Shown here: one piece after another, positions 47,483-62,200 of the stretch
Layout of the letters: each line of letters opens with the position of its first letter
Numbering within the stretch: position 1 is the first letter of the stretch
Source of the DNA: Karalla daura
Lineage: Eukaryota > Chordata > Actinopteri > Chaetodontiformes > Leiognathidae
Reading direction: 5' to 3'
Assembly (NCBI GenBank): GCA_029224185.1
Contig: CM055194.1
Location: 21,776,674 to 21,840,673, forward strand
DNA: 64,000 nt
The notes under the pieces: model-generated
Seen by the model: the letters and a program-made list of their open reading frames with translations, nothing else
Told to the model about the DNA's origin: nothing
Databases searched by the model: none
Translations under genes and position numbers: made by a program

Positions 47483-49542
47483 ATGTGGCGAGAAAGTCTC
47501 ATTTCACCCAGATCTCGGAGCGAGTGCAAACAGCAGCAGACGGAAACCATTGGCTCTCTCCAGCATGCTCCAGTCCAGATTACTTCCTGAAAGTTCACTA
47601 GAATTTCAATCATGAGTCCCCCCCCCCCCTACACCACCCTTCCTCATCCTCCTTCCACCCAAACTCTCATGCATCTGGCAAACGCCTGCCGATATTTATA
47701 TTCATAACAAACAATGAATCCACGAGGAAAAGGGGGGGAGGAAGCTATAGAATAACCCCATGCAGCGTGGCTCTGGAGGCAGAGACCGGCCTGTGACGGC
47801 CCGGGTGTGTGTTCCTGGCACATATTGGACTTCCCACATAAACCTCATCAAGCAGCCTGAGTGAAAGAAAGCCTCCAACAGTCCTCTCAATCCTCTGCAT
47901 CATCCTTACAGCAACACGGCCAATTACAAACCAGATGTGGCCAAAGCTGGAGGATCAGGCCTCCCTGATTGGAGCAGATCCACGTCTCACGTTCGATTCT
48001 GGCTCTTGATTTGATTCTGCAGAGTGGACCTGAGGCCAGCGGACCACCTGCCACCCCCCCCAACCCTCCATCACCACCACAGCGTGCGTTCTTGTAGGCA
48101 AAAACTCGATCCGACACTGTGAGATTTCGTGATTAGTGTTACCGATAGATGTGAATCTGGAGATGGACGTGAATCAGCACGAAGAGCGAAACCTGAGGAA
48201 ACAGCTGGAACTCTAAACCTCACAAATTAACATGTTATACTTCATTTGTTTAATCAAAGGCCGGAGAATAAAAACGACAATTTGTGGCTGTACGGGGAGT
48301 TCCGTGCCAGCGCAACGTGCCAGGAAGACACTGCGTCCAGGCCAAGAAATAGTCCACATAAACCCTTGCAAAATGGTACCAGTACTGAGCGGATTTTGTT
48401 ACCTTTGGCAGACCCCGGCTTGTGGTTTTCCCTCCTGCCTCAGGTTCATCTTTATGCTATGCAAGGTTGACCAGCTTAATATCGATCAATACCTTTGTAA
48501 TCAAGCCAGGCAGCAAATGAGCGTAGTTCTGGAAATGTCCAATCTCCCTCCGTTAAGTGGCTCCTTTATAGGATGAAAATCGCGTGCAGATGTGTCTGGA
48601 TTGCGGAGCGAACGTAAAGTCATGCTATGATTTCACGTCCTGCATGAAGGCGTACATGTGTGCACGAGCTGTGGGTTTTCATAATGAGGCTGTAGACAGT
48701 GAGAATTATGCTCAGATGGCAGATGACCGCCCACTCCGAGTCTGGTCCCGCTCCAGGTTTCTGCCCGTCAGAAGGAGCGCTTCCCTCGCCATTGTCACCG
48801 AGCGCTGGCTCATGTGGGATTAGGCGGGATCTGTTCATCACAGAGTCTGGTGCAGATCTGCTCTGGTAAGTGTCCTAAGATCACATCTGTTGTGAATTGG
48901 CACTTTAAAGGTGACCCATAATGGTTGAACGGAGCATTTATCCTTGCCCCCTGGTCCTACCATAGAAGCTATGGAACATTAAACCCTTTTATGGTCCTAT
49001 TTTTTGCTGTAACATGTACAGATGGTTTCTGCAGAGATACAGTCCATGTTTATCAGGCAGCTACAAGTAGGCTTTACTCTTGCCTGCTACTCACATGAAC
49101 TGTTATGTGTAAAAAAAAACCATAGTTTAGGAAATTTCTCCTGGATTAAGTCATAACTGTAGTGATACCACTATGGAGCCAGTCACGATCCAGTCTTATG
49201 CTTGAGCCAGAATCGGAGGAGGAGTCAGAAACTGAGGTAGAAACTGGAGCAAAGTTGCTGAGATTTCACTGGAAACATTACGAAAACTGCTGCAAACTCA
49301 CAGTCATGTCCGTTGATTCATGCCTGTAGTTGAATGGGGGCAGGTATTACTATTTTGGAGGTGGGGAGCCGCATATTTTACATCACATTTGTATCTTATG
49401 TCACATTCAGTCTCAGATGCCATTCCAACATCCATTTCTTTATGGACATGACATGATTCAACAAACATGATTCCACAAATACATGATAATAGTGTTATTT
49501 TTCACAGTTTAACTAGAATGGAATTGAAATGAACGGCCTCAA

Positions 49543-49573
49543 CTCAGTAGTAGTAGTAGCAGTAGTAGTAGTA
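49543..49573. repeat. (GTA)n trinucleotide repeat
   Basis: About nine GTA units with one GCA. Confidence 0.85.
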
Positions 49574-49624
49574 ACTCTGTGTCTAAAAAAAGTCCAAAAA
49601 GCTGCCCAAAACTTTACACTCTAA

Positions 49625-49657
49625 ACTTCTCCTATGTGTGAGTGTGGGAGTGTGAAT

Positions 49658-49718
<61 letters not shown>

Positions 49719-49825
49719 TGTGATGAACTGGCACCAGCAGACCCCCACGACACCACTTGGTACAAAGCCGGTAAGATAATGGATGGAGGGATGGAGGGAG
49801 GGATGGATGGATGGAGGTGGTGGAG
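49625..49825 (+). repeat. V-SINE 3' part carrying an internal (TG)30
   Basis: 'gtgtgagtgtgggagtgtgaatgg', then TG units to 49717, 'cctgtgatgaactggcac', 'cagcagacccccacgacacc', 'ggtaagataatggatgg' and a GGAT/GGAG tail. The TG run sits where other copies have the short 'gtgtgaatgtg' region, so it expanded inside the SINE. Confidence 0.8.
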
Positions 49826-49968
49826 GGGCGATATTTAAGTATTTGTTATTCCACAGACAGAAGAAGACCGGCTCTGTTCACATGACATTTAGTCCTGTTT
49901 GCTCTGCTTGAGAAGCAACAGCCCACTGCAATTATCACATCTGATGAGACTCTGAGCTCTAAATATGT

Positions 49969-49970
<2 letters not shown>

Positions 49971-50018
<48 letters not shown>

Positions 50019-50106
50019 ACACACAGCAATGATTTCCATCTCGATCCTGCATTTCTCTCCCTCCCTCCCTCTCCCTCCCTCTCTCTCTCTCTCTCTCTCC
50101 CTCTCT
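49971..50106. repeat. (CA)n and (CT)n tracts
   Basis: CA at 49971-50025 and CT at 50056-50106, 30 bp apart. Confidence 0.9.
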
Positions 50107-51211
50107 CGCCACCTGAACAACTTGAACCTGAATGGCAATCAGTCAGCAATCAGGCCAATCAGGCCGGCAAACAACCAAAACAAACAGCGGGAGGGTGAGC
50201 GATGGTCGGACGGAGCTCCCGTCGGCTCCACCTGACCCCCGGCCGCCGCGGTCTCATGACTAATTGGTGTTTAAGCTCAATCACCGTCAGCACACTTCCT
50301 ACTCCTGTGGGCCTGCTAAATGGCTCTATTCTGCAGCCCCCCTCCCTCACTCCCCTTCTCTCCCTCTCTCTCACACACTCTTTTAACTCCTCGCTCTTTC
50401 TCTCTCTCTCTCTCTCTCGCCCTCCAGGGTCCCCAACCTCCCCTCCCCTCCATTCAGTCTGTCTGTCTAGGCCAGAGGGAGGCACCGTGGGAGTTTAATT
50501 GCCTCGTATTTCCATGAAGCCAAGTTCATTACATTAACAGCTCCGGCCCACGCTGCATACTTCTAACCTGCCGCAATTTGTTTTTGTATTTATTAGGCTG
50601 GCAGAAAAGCAGCTTCCCGCTCAGCCTGGGAGAGAGAAAGAAAGAAAGAGAGGGAGAGAGGGAGAGAGGGAGGGAGGAGTGGGGGGGTGGTAGAAGGTCA
50701 GAGGCAGCTCGGCGGGCACAGGCGTCCATTGTGATGCAGCGCCCGGGCGGATGAAAACATGACAGGGAGCAACACAAGGCTTGCTTGGTGTAGGAGCAGC
50801 CAGGGTCGCCCCGGTCGGGATGCAAAGGCGTGAGGGAGCGGAGGAGCGACGGGGGGAAGGTCAGCATCAGAGTGTAAACATCAGTTTGGGTGGTGAAACT
50901 TTTTTTTTCTTTTTTTTTTTGTTTAGAACGAATTGTCGCTGTAAGATCAAAAACAGAGGGAGAGTGGAGAGATGGAGAACACTGCAGGGCTTTTTTGTTT
51001 GTTTGTTTGTTTTTTAGACATTTGCCAAGTTGATTCCAGACGAATGCTAATGCGACTGTGTGGATGTGTGTAAACAGGCAGCTGTTTGTCTGCCAGGTCG
51101 ACTTTATAAGGTCATAATGTAACAGAGTCGTGTTTACAGCTCGTTCTGCTGCCCCCGGGTGGCCCAACAAAACCCTGCTTAAATCATGGTGAACTCACTG
51201 GACATAAAAGA

Positions 51212-51483
<272 letters not shown>

Positions 51484-51596
51484 AATTATGCTGCACACAT
51501 TCATCATATTGTTATCTCCACTCCGAGGCCTGAGTCAAAATCCAGAGTGACAGTAAATCTTCCTTAAATCCTTGAATCCTTCCTTGAATCCTTGAA

Positions 51597-51650
51597 TGGA
51601 TAGATGGATGGATGGATGGATGGATGGATGGATGGATGGATGGATGGATA
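51597..51650. repeat. (GGAT)n microsatellite
   Basis: About 13 GGAT units, preceded by three 'ccttgaatc'-type short repeats (51570-51595). Confidence 0.93.
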
Positions 51651-51691
51651 TGCAGATCTCTAGATCCTTAGATGTAGAGGTAGTATATACA

Positions 51692-52121
<430 letters not shown>

Positions 52122-52736
52122 GAGATATTAGACAAGATCCCCTCCCATCATAATGTTTATATTCCCGGCATCATACTGGAAATGATTGCAACACATATAC
52201 ACACACACACACAGACAGACACACACCCATGTCTCCATTCATGAATTTCTCTCTGTTCCTTGCACTAAATGTCCAGTTCACACAGCGGGCTGTGACACAT
52301 GCATCTCTTTCACAAGCCTGGACTTCCCGCTCCTGCCGCACATGCTGCACTGATGAGCTCGCAAAGCGCTCGAGAGGCGCAGAGATTTGAGAATAAGCTG
52401 CGAGGAATTCTGTGTTGCAAACGTGCAGAGAAGCTGGAGAAGAAGAAGAAGGGGAAGAAGAAGGAGCAGAAGGAGAAGAAGCCAGCCGAAAATCCCTCGA
52501 CGCATAATTTCAGAGGCAATATGTACCCTTTACTTCTTGTGCAACGGCTGCGATGATACTGTGAGAGAAGCGTCAAGTAATCTAATGCAGCAGCACGAAA
52601 TGAATCAACTCAACACCTCGGAGGCATCCTGGAGGGGTGGAGAGAGTCTGCAAGCAAGGAGGAGAAAGGGAAAGGGAGGGGAAACGAGCGAGGAATATCA
52701 TGAGGCTATACAGTAACAGGAAGTTAAGAGTAAGAC

Positions 52737-52748
52737 AGTGGAGAGAGA

Positions 52749-52791
<43 letters not shown>
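52737..52791. repeat. (GA)n tract
   Basis: GA run with one AC interruption near 52759. Confidence 0.9.
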
Positions 52792-52793
<2 letters not shown>

Positions 52794-54673
52794 CCGAATC
52801 TATCGGCCCGGGATGAGTGAGCGTCTCTGAAAGTGGATATGAAGGCGGATGAGCCACGCCAACCTCCACTGACCGCATTAACAAAACCTAATGGAACGGC
52901 TGGCTCCAAAAGGCCTCGTCATCCATTATCTGACTGTTGCCCTGCGCAACCAAATAGGCTCAGAGTCTCCGTGGCTGCAGCTCAGCTGTCACACGCTATG
53001 ATCTTCCTTTTTCTTTGTCTTATTTCCACTGGCCTTAATGAAAATGATCGGTAAATCAATTGCCCGGTACGTAAAGAAGAAGCCCGGGCGATATTGCCTC
53101 CACCCAGCCTGTGGCCACAAATCACGGTAAATCGGCAGGAGAGGAAAGGAAAAGGACGCTCATATTTTCTATTGAGAAGCAGCATCCCATCATCTCGGCA
53201 CACAGACAACAGACCTATTATTACCAGGTTGTGTGGAGAAAACCACACCGCCGCTTCCAGCCCTCACACCAGATCCTCCGCTTTCACTGTGATTGACAAA
53301 CTCACAAATGAGCTTTATTTTATTCTTCTCTTTCATCAGTAGCGACCAAGACGTGTTGTGTTTTTCTCAGAAAACTCTGTCTTTACTTGTCAGCTTCTCT
53401 CCAACTGGGACTGGGCTGGTATTCGCCAGCCGTGGAAGAAAGATCTCAAAATCTGTTAATAACACACAATGCATGTCTTCAATTCAGGAGTTTACTTGAG
53501 GTGAGGAGTGAAAAAGAGGTAATATCAGCACTTAAATCTGCCTGCTGTTTGCTCAAAATGTAGCTTTTTATTCCAATATATTAATAACAATGCATCACAC
53601 TTCTGTAACCATCTTTTGGGTTTGATATAGAAACACTATAGTACTGAGAGCAGTCTGAGTGCCTCTTATGATTTATTTCAGCAATATATGTGAATAGTGT
53701 CATAATTCAATGATATACTCAGTCCTCGTTCGGCTGGTAGCATTATGCATTATGTACATATGTAGCCTTTCTGACTAATGTTGCTTTGTACCTCGTATTT
53801 TCTATGTCTTTAATCCTGGTCAACTGGGTTCTTTTATGTACTTATATTTAGCTGGTAATTACAAGATAGGATAGGATAATATTGTAGCTTACTGCCAAGT
53901 ATTCACACAACTCGGTCATACATCTAAGAGTAATTTGTTTTGGTGTATTTGTCTGGTTTTGGTTTAAACGAGTAAAGTGGAAAGCAAATATTAGCAGGAG
54001 GGGATAAGATCGACCGTACGAGAGCCGGGATCCGATCGTAGCGTGACTCAGAAAAGTCGATTCGTGGGAATTAAGCGAGAACGAGAAACATTTAGATTCC
54101 TCCCTTATTTGTACAAACCCTCCATCAAACAGGACCATGTTATTTTCCAAGCTCCTGCTCATTAAGAAGGGGGGATTACAGTGGGTGGTGAATGACTCAG
54201 GAGAGTTGCAGTTGCTTAGAAAGACCATCATTGTGGGCTGACAGTCGTGTCTGTGCGGGGACTTGAGCGTGGTTCCCATGACAGAAATCACTCCCTCTTA
54301 CAGTACATCTTTGGTATTCTGTGATTCTGACCTTGTGGCTGCGCAGTCTGAACACTTCGCTGTGGCGGGTGAAAATGACAGCATCCTCTGAGAATGGGAA
54401 GGAGCCGTAAACCCACGGGGGGTGGGGTGGTGTGGCGTTGGGGGGGCTGGTATACTCACATAAGCGAGCCACACAGAAATCGCTTACTTACTGCAAGGTA
54501 GCTAATCTCTCGTTAATCCACGGTCCTTACTCACACACACACTGACTGCACCTTTTGTGTGGTCGCACAGAGAAAGTGTTTTTCTGTGGCTGGGGGTCGC
54601 GAGCAAGGGTTGGTCTGATTCAGGACATTCCCAAGAGCGCTGGAAAGAAATGAGGACACTGAACAGCTCATGC

Positions 54674-54841
<168 letters not shown>

Positions 54842-55325
54842 GAAAACTGTTCACTGTGGTGTGCACACACAGACATGTTTGGAAAACTTTGTTTTTTTGG
54901 ACGAGGCGACATCAAGTGAAAAATGTGACCTCGTGCGTTCTCACTGAGCCGCTGTGTCGGGTGATCCTGTGATAACAGGATGTTATGAATTTGGAGGAAT
55001 TAGATTCACGAGACACAACCGCTGCCGTGCCACTTATGCAAGAGCGTTATTTTCCACCTTGCCCTGACGTCTGGCAGAAGGATTTCCTTGTCAGCAGATA
55101 TCCTGATGATCATTCCTCAATAATTTGAAATCATTACAATTAGTTTCAGAGTCCGTATTGGTTTTGCGGTTTGTTTTTCTGCTTGCCCTCTCACCAGCCC
55201 CAGCATGGATTACTCATACAACAGGAAATAATGACGCCAAGGTCCATTAAGTGGGACGGCAGGACATCATATCAGCATTAATCTGCCACTTAGTGGAGCA
55301 GCCCCAGGAGCAAGAGACGGGGAGG

Positions 55326-55328
<3 letters not shown>

Positions 55329-55394
<66 letters not shown>
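55329..55394. repeat. (GA)33 microsatellite
   Basis: Uninterrupted GA run of 66 bp. Confidence 0.97.
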
Positions 55395-55399
<5 letters not shown>

Positions 55400-57429
55400 G
55401 TTTTCATCTCTTCCCAGCTGCACTCAGGGTTTTCGTTTTTATTAGGTTGCTTTAGTGATATAAAACTGGGCAAAAGAAAAATAAAAAGAGAGATCTGGTG
55501 AAAAGAAATTGATTTTGGCGATCCCATGACTTTCCTCTAACACCACCCAGAGCAGACATGTCTCATTTTCAAGTCTCTCCACTCCTCGCTCCAAAAAAAG
55601 AAAAAAACTGATTAAAACAAATCATAACTAATTGCTGCGCATGTTGAAGTCACACAGTCCCAAATGATTTAATTCGAGGGGTTGCGTTTGTCTATAAAGT
55701 CCCCAGACATGAGTCATCAGGAATACTTGACTTCTATTGGAGGAAAGTTGTATAAACACTTAAATATAATCGACACAGGCCAAGAAACAAAACAAAACAG
55801 TTAAGACAGAGACAGAGGTGGAAAGTAAGTTTAAGTACTTAATCGGTAATGTTCAAATATAATGGTAACTAAAATTACTCTAGTCTAAAGTCAGAACATT
55901 GGCTACGGTTCAATGTAATAATCATACTATGGAGATGAGAAACCGACAAACAGGGTCACCTATAGTATCTACCTTCTCTCAGGAAGAGTGCGGTCATGGT
56001 CTTGTTTTGAGGGAAATGTGTGGGTATTAGAAAGTGTTATTGTGTGCAGCTTTCAGTTTCATTGGAAATCAAGTGCAGAAATAGTTCTCATGGGTAGTAT
56101 GTATGTAAACGTGAGCCTCAGCTGTGGCACAGAGCAGGACAGCAGAACCCTGCCTTTTAGTGGAGCTGAAAGAAACGAGTCCCAAATGCAAGTGATTGAT
56201 TAAGAGCATTAAAAACACACTGAATGATAGACCTAGCTGTCAGCACTGTTTCAAGGACTTGTCTTCCATCACTGCACACGTTTCTCAAGGCCTTCTGAAA
56301 ATTAGAAAACAGCTGAATAGAAGTTTGCAGTCACTTTTCTAAAAAAAAAGAAAAGTTGTGGCATGGAAGACTTATAACATCTGTTATGTTGCTTATGGAC
56401 CTTTTTTAAAAAAATGTTTTTAATATATTCTCCATCTAGTCATTACTACTTCCAGCTTGTTTGTTTATGTCCAAAAGCAACATTTCTCACTTTTTACTGT
56501 TGTCTTTGTGTCTGATATCAAGCAGTCTTGTTGCATACATGTTGTCTACTATGCAAATGTTGTAATTGTTGTAATTTCACTGCACATCCAGCAATTTGGA
56601 TGCACCTGCCACAGTTTCCTCTTTATTCTGTTCTGCTCTATTTGTTGTGTATATGAAAATAGTCTGGACAAAACCTACACCGTAATTAAGTTGACATAAA
56701 ATAATTAAGTGATAATACTCTGTAAGTTCCCAGCGGAGGAGTTCAAAACTCAAATAACACTATATGAATGCTTATGCTTCCAGTAGCTCCCAGTTTACTG
56801 ATCTGTCCACATTCCAACCCTCACCTATGGTCATTGTGAGTGATGACTGAGAAAATGAGATCGCAGATGCAAATAGCAGAGTGAAGACCTCAAACATACA
56901 GGGGGGGGGGCTCAAAATAGAGCCCCTCTATTTACATTCATATTAATTATCATCTGGAAGCAATAGTATCAATTTTTGGCTATAAATATTAGTATCAACA
57001 TTCACTATTGGTAAGTGTTATCAGGTATTACTCAGTATATCTTATCATCAAAATACATTGTTCTCCACTATTGTTCTCCACTACAAAGTACCAAAATCTA
57101 TCGGTCTGTCTGTCTAGTCTGTCAATACATTTATCAGTCTTTCCATCCTGGGATTGAAGGAAAGATAATTCAAGAAAGCTCTCGTCATTCTTGCTATTTA
57201 TTTATCTTTTTTATGGTATGCGGCGCCCTCTAGTGCCCTGCAATAATACATAAAAAAAACGGCCGTTAGTTTATAGGTGTCTGAAACTCAGCCACACGTA
57301 AAATACATATATATATATACATTTGAAACGCAAACTCAAATTTAAAATTTGACATACATTTTAAAAAATGAATGTGTTATATTGCACACGCGTTATCTTA
57401 TGCACAATGGTTGCTAAATTAATATAATT

Positions 57430-57578
57430 CTCGGACACCTCTCCGGAGCAGGCAGATCATTGGCCACCCATTAGCCGAGCTAGGACCCCGGGCTGTCAGA
57501 GGCTGAGAGCGGTGACAGCAACCAGAAGAAACCCCCCTCTTTCTCTTTCCTCTCTTACCTCCGAAAACAGCCAGCAAG
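57430..57578 (+). promoter_or_regulatory. ncln: ncln proximal promoter and 5' UTR (probable)
   Basis: Directly upstream of the start codon the sequence is GC-richer than the AT-rich DNA before it and holds an inverted CCAAT box (ATTGGCCA at 57459-57466) and a pyrimidine-rich stretch (57530-57560). There is no TATA box, as expected for a housekeeping gene. The transcription start is not determined. Confidence 0.45.
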
Positions 57579-57753
57579 ATGTTCGAGGAGGCCAGTGAAG
57601 TGTTCGACAACATGTTCAAGTCGTCGTTCCCCCTCACCTTCATTGTGTTCATCCCCGCCGTGCTGATCCTGGTGTCTCCGCTGCCGGCCGAGGCGGCACA
57701 TGAGTTCACGGTGTACCGCATGCAGCAGTACGACCTGCAGGGACAACCGTACG
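57579..57753 (+). CDS. ncln: ncln exon 1 (start codon, signal segment)
   Basis: Codons 1-58 plus one base. ATG has AAG before it (A at -3). The donor is ACG|GTCAGT, phase 1. It encodes the hydrophobic leader and the start of the lumenal domain (EFTVYRMQQYDLQGQPYG). Confidence 0.93.
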
Positions 57754-59200
57754 GTCAGTCGGAGCTTTCATTACTCTGTCCCTGAGGTGTGAGGTCACCT
57801 GGTGGATGTCCCCAGGAAACAGACAATAACCTACCCTATCTGGACTTGTTGTCGTGTCCGGTTAATGTTGTGTTAGCGGCAGTAACGGTTCAATGACAGC
57901 ATGCTAACAGGAGGCTAGCAGCAGCACTTGCTAATGTGGGTTGGCTGTGCTAAGATCACTTCCTAAAAGGAGGTCAGGATCGTTATTTATTAAAATCAAA
58001 CCCCAGTGTCATACTGAAGTACATGTACCAGTAACAGATTGTAAATAGATATAATCGAAGCAGTCCCTTTATTTACAAAACGAAGGTAACAAGCTCATTC
58101 ATCTCTTTGCAGTTGTTAGATAAAATCTTGACTACTAGATCCATTTTTGGGCCTTTAATTCGAAATTAACTGCATGATTATGCCAGGATTAAGCTTTTAT
58201 AGGTCCTTAACTGTCGTGAGACATGACAAGAATGTCACAGTTTGAGATTATTTCAATCTATAAGCGAATGTTTTATGAAATTTAAGCATTCAGCCAGACT
58301 TTAAAATGACATCTGGCACCTCTCATGCTGCACAAAATGCTTTGCATGATGGAATAAAAGCAAAAGGTCCTTTCGACAAAAGCCGCAAACATAGGCCACT
58401 GATAACTGTGACAGAGCAATTCTGAAGAGAGGAAGCACCATCAGCTGGGTCGAAGCTAAAAAGCTTTCAAAAAAAGGGTACACACGGAATTGAAAATAAG
58501 GGACCATATAGGTAAATAAGTTAAAACACAAAGTCAATGTGTGTTTAATAATTCATAGCAAATAATGATTGTTTATACCCTTGAATACAAACATCCCATA
58601 GCTCTCAAAAAACACGCACAAATTTCAGAGATCAATAATTAAAAGCACAGTCAGACACTTGACACAAATATGTAAAGAGATCTGAAGCAGTCTTGGGTCT
58701 CCAGGTGTTCAATTTTGCATGAGGCTACATGAGAAATTCAACTTAAAAAGCTGTTTTGCTTTGGCTTGTGTCAAGGACCTGTGTTGTATCATGTGTTTTG
58801 CCTCTGTCACACAGTAGCATTTGATCCAGAGCAGGAAGGTGTTTTCATTATGAAACATTTGGAACAGGAACAAGTGTAGTAGGCATGTTCTCTGTGTGGG
58901 TTTTCTCCAGGTACTCTCCTCTGTTTTCCTCCCACAGTCAGAAAAAAAAGCCTTATTCCATAACCAACGATCATTGTGTTTGTTCCTCAGGGACCAGGAA
59001 CGCCATCCTGAACACGGAGGCCCGGACTGTGGAGGCAGAGGTACTAAGTCGTCGTTGTGTCATCATGCGGCTGGTCGACTTCTCCTATGAAGAGTACCAG
59101 AAAGCCCTGCGTCAGTCGGCCGGGGCCGTGGTCATCATCCTGCCCAAGAACATGTCTGCTGTGCCGCAGGACATAGTGCAGGTAATGACACGCTTCAATC

Positions 59201-59294
<94 letters not shown>

Positions 59295-62200
59295 TTATCA
59301 TTGTCTAGTGCTTTAGCTTGTGCTGGGGATGTGGCAATTATGTAGGCGTCATCTATTGTACGATGGCATATGTAGAAGAGAGATGTAGCCGTCTATAGTT
59401 TTGTTGGCAGTAAATTATTGTTGACAAATAAAATACAACTACTTGAAGTGTCAGTTTATCTGAGCATTTTTGAGAATGTTTTAAAGAAAGTTTTTTGGAA
59501 AATTTTCTGGTTTCTTTAGGTCGCCATTAAAGAAAACTGAATATCTTGTAGTTTTGGGCTAAACAAGATATTTAAAGACTTAATCTTGACCTTTGTGAGA
59601 CATAAGTCACCATTTTTGCCCCCACAACCATCAGTTAGTTGAGAAAATTATCTACAGGCTGCAAAGTGGACTGTTTGTTTCAGCCCTACTTTGCATTGGA
59701 CTTTTGGATAAGTGACTCATTTGGTGGTTACGTACGCCACAGTAACAGACTCCTATCCCACAAATCCCTTTGAAAACAAGAGTCATACTTGAAGAACTTG
59801 CAGGAATTTCATTGGATTTCCTCTTTTTGCCTTAAATCTATCAGTATCTGGACTATCTCTAACTAATGGAGCTGATGTGTTAAGCGTGTTGTTCCCCTCT
59901 TGTCTTCCTGGTGCAGCAGTTCATGGAGCTGGAGCCAGAGATGTTGGCAACAGAGACCATCGTCCCTGTCTACTTCGCCATGGAGGACGACGAGCTGCTG
60001 TCCATCTACACCCAAACCCTCACCTCCTCCTCCTCCCAAGGCTCCTTATCAGCAGCTGAAGGTCCAGTTACACTCCTGCCTACATTCAGCCTACCGTTTG
60101 TGACCTTAGTGTAGGAGTACTAATCCTGTGCGTTCTGCTGTTTTCCACAGTGCTCCTTCATACAGCCACAGCTAACGGCTTCCAGATGGTCACCAGTGGA
60201 GCTCAGAGCAAAGCCATCAATGACTGGGCCATCACCAGTTTAGAGGTGAGTGACTGAACCTCGTTTGAAGTCGTTGATAGGAAACGGGGAGCGGCAAACC
60301 CCAAAGATTTGATCATTCAGGGTTATGTGGAACAAAAGCAGCCGAGGTTGCCAAGAAGGGAAAGTCTCTGCTGTCAACTATTCAACCAGTGATCTGAAAC
60401 TCCACTGTTTGTTAACCCTAACCCTAACCCTAAACCTCCATTTGTCAGACCTTTCTATTAAATTACACCTCCATCCATCCATCCATCCATCCATCCAACA
60501 CAAACACACACACACTTACGAGTCTCCAGTCCTCCTAAACATGCGTGTATATGAACTGTAAGGAAGACATGGGAGTATCTTGGAAAGAATAACATACAGA
60601 CATGGGGAGAACATGGGAAGAAAGACCCTAAAAGACCCTTTCTCTGACCGGAATCTGACCGGAATCTTTTTGCTAACCATCCTTCCACCTCTTGTGACCT
60701 GCATCTGTATCTGATCAGATCCTGTTGGTTTTTTTTTAGTAAGTCATAATCGTTTGTTCCATGCGAACGGGTTTTAAGACTTAGGAGCTGGCAAAGCTAC
60801 AATTAATAAACCACATCAGTCTCAGGGCAGTGAAATCCTGGAATTTTTGACTTTAGCTGGATTTACACACACAAACACGCACACACCCCTACCTACCTAC
60901 CCCGGTGGCCTGACAGGACTTAACATTGCTGAGCGCTAAGCTTTTTGTTCGATGCTGTCACGGTCACATTTGATTGAAGATTATTGCAGAGCCAGTCCTC
61001 CCTCCTGCACAAAGTCATGATGAAGACTCCACGTGTGATTGCGTGAGCGTGCGTGACTTCAGCGTGGACGCTCCTCTCTTTGTCTTTGGTGAGAGTCTGA
61101 GGTTCGGCCTGGAGATAATTTTAGATGGAGCGCTTTGAGTCAGAACGGGAGCAAAACAAAGCGGGCGTTAAGTGTTGCCTCAGGACTTTGTAATCTGCGC
61201 TTTGTGTGAAAACCAGAAGGAGAGAGTGGTTTAGTCACACTGCAGAGGGATTAGGAGACGTAGTCTGGGGTTTTCTCTCTCTCAGGTCTGTGGTCAGGAG
61301 GTGGACTGTGGCTGTGAGCCTGCTGCCGCTCTGTGCTGTCTCACTGCCAGCTGGGAGGTTAATGCACACAGTGCTGAGGGGGCAGGAGGAGGCTGGCTTC
61401 ATCTAGCATTAGCATCAACTCATTGGTGAACGCCCTGGAAACAGCTTGATTTTTCAACATGATCACAAACATCCATCCATCCATCCATCCATCCATCCAT
61501 CCATCCATCCATCCATCCATCCATCCATCCATCCATCCATCCATCCATCCATCCATCCATCCATCCATACCCACTTTGTTCCTTGGTGTTGTGGGGGAGT
61601 CAGTCACTTTTTCTGTCTCTGTTCGCCCTCTGTCTCTCTCTCTCTCTCTGTCTCTCTTTCTCTCTCTTTCTCTGTCTCTCTCTTTCTCTGTCTCTCTCTT
61701 TCTCTCTCTCTCTCTGTCTCTTTCTCTGTCTCTCTCTTTCTCTGTCTCTCTCTTTCTCTGTCTCTCTCTTTCTCTGTCTCTCTCTTTCTCTCTCTCTCTC
61801 TTTCTCTCTCTCTGTCTCTCTCTTTCTCTGTCTCTCTCTTTCTCTGTCTCTCTCTGTCTCTGTCCCTCTCTCTCTGCCTCGCTCTCTCTCTCTATCTTGT
61901 CACTCTCATCACTCTCACGCTCTCTCGCTGTCATTATTTATTAAAAGAACAAAATTCAGACCTGTTCTATAGAAGTGACCTCAAATGGCTGCTGTTGCAT
62001 GGTGCTCTATATAAAAAACAAATATGGCAATGCCTCAATGTAATGGTATGAGATAATGGAATGGAATTGACTAAATAATCCTGCAATAAAAGCTTGGTCA
62101 CAGTGGATGTGGACAGGCTTGTTGACGTCTGCGTCTCTGTTTTCCACCAGGGGCGTTTGGCCGGAGTCGGGGGGGAAGACCTGCCCACCATCGTTGTGGT

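Larger units (their letters stand above)
46752..51211. other. Intergenic stretch without a supported gene
   Basis: Several microsatellites and one SINE 3' end. Segments at about 50.12-50.34 and 50.49-50.62 kb look like complex, unique non-coding sequence with TAATTG/TTTAATTG words and could be conserved regulatory DNA; that is only an impression. Confidence 0.55.
60246..62150 (+). other. ncln: ncln intron 4
   Basis: 1,905 bp, the largest intron in view. It holds a telomere-like motif, a degraded V-SINE, a CATC array and a CT-rich block; no coding signal. Confidence 0.85.
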
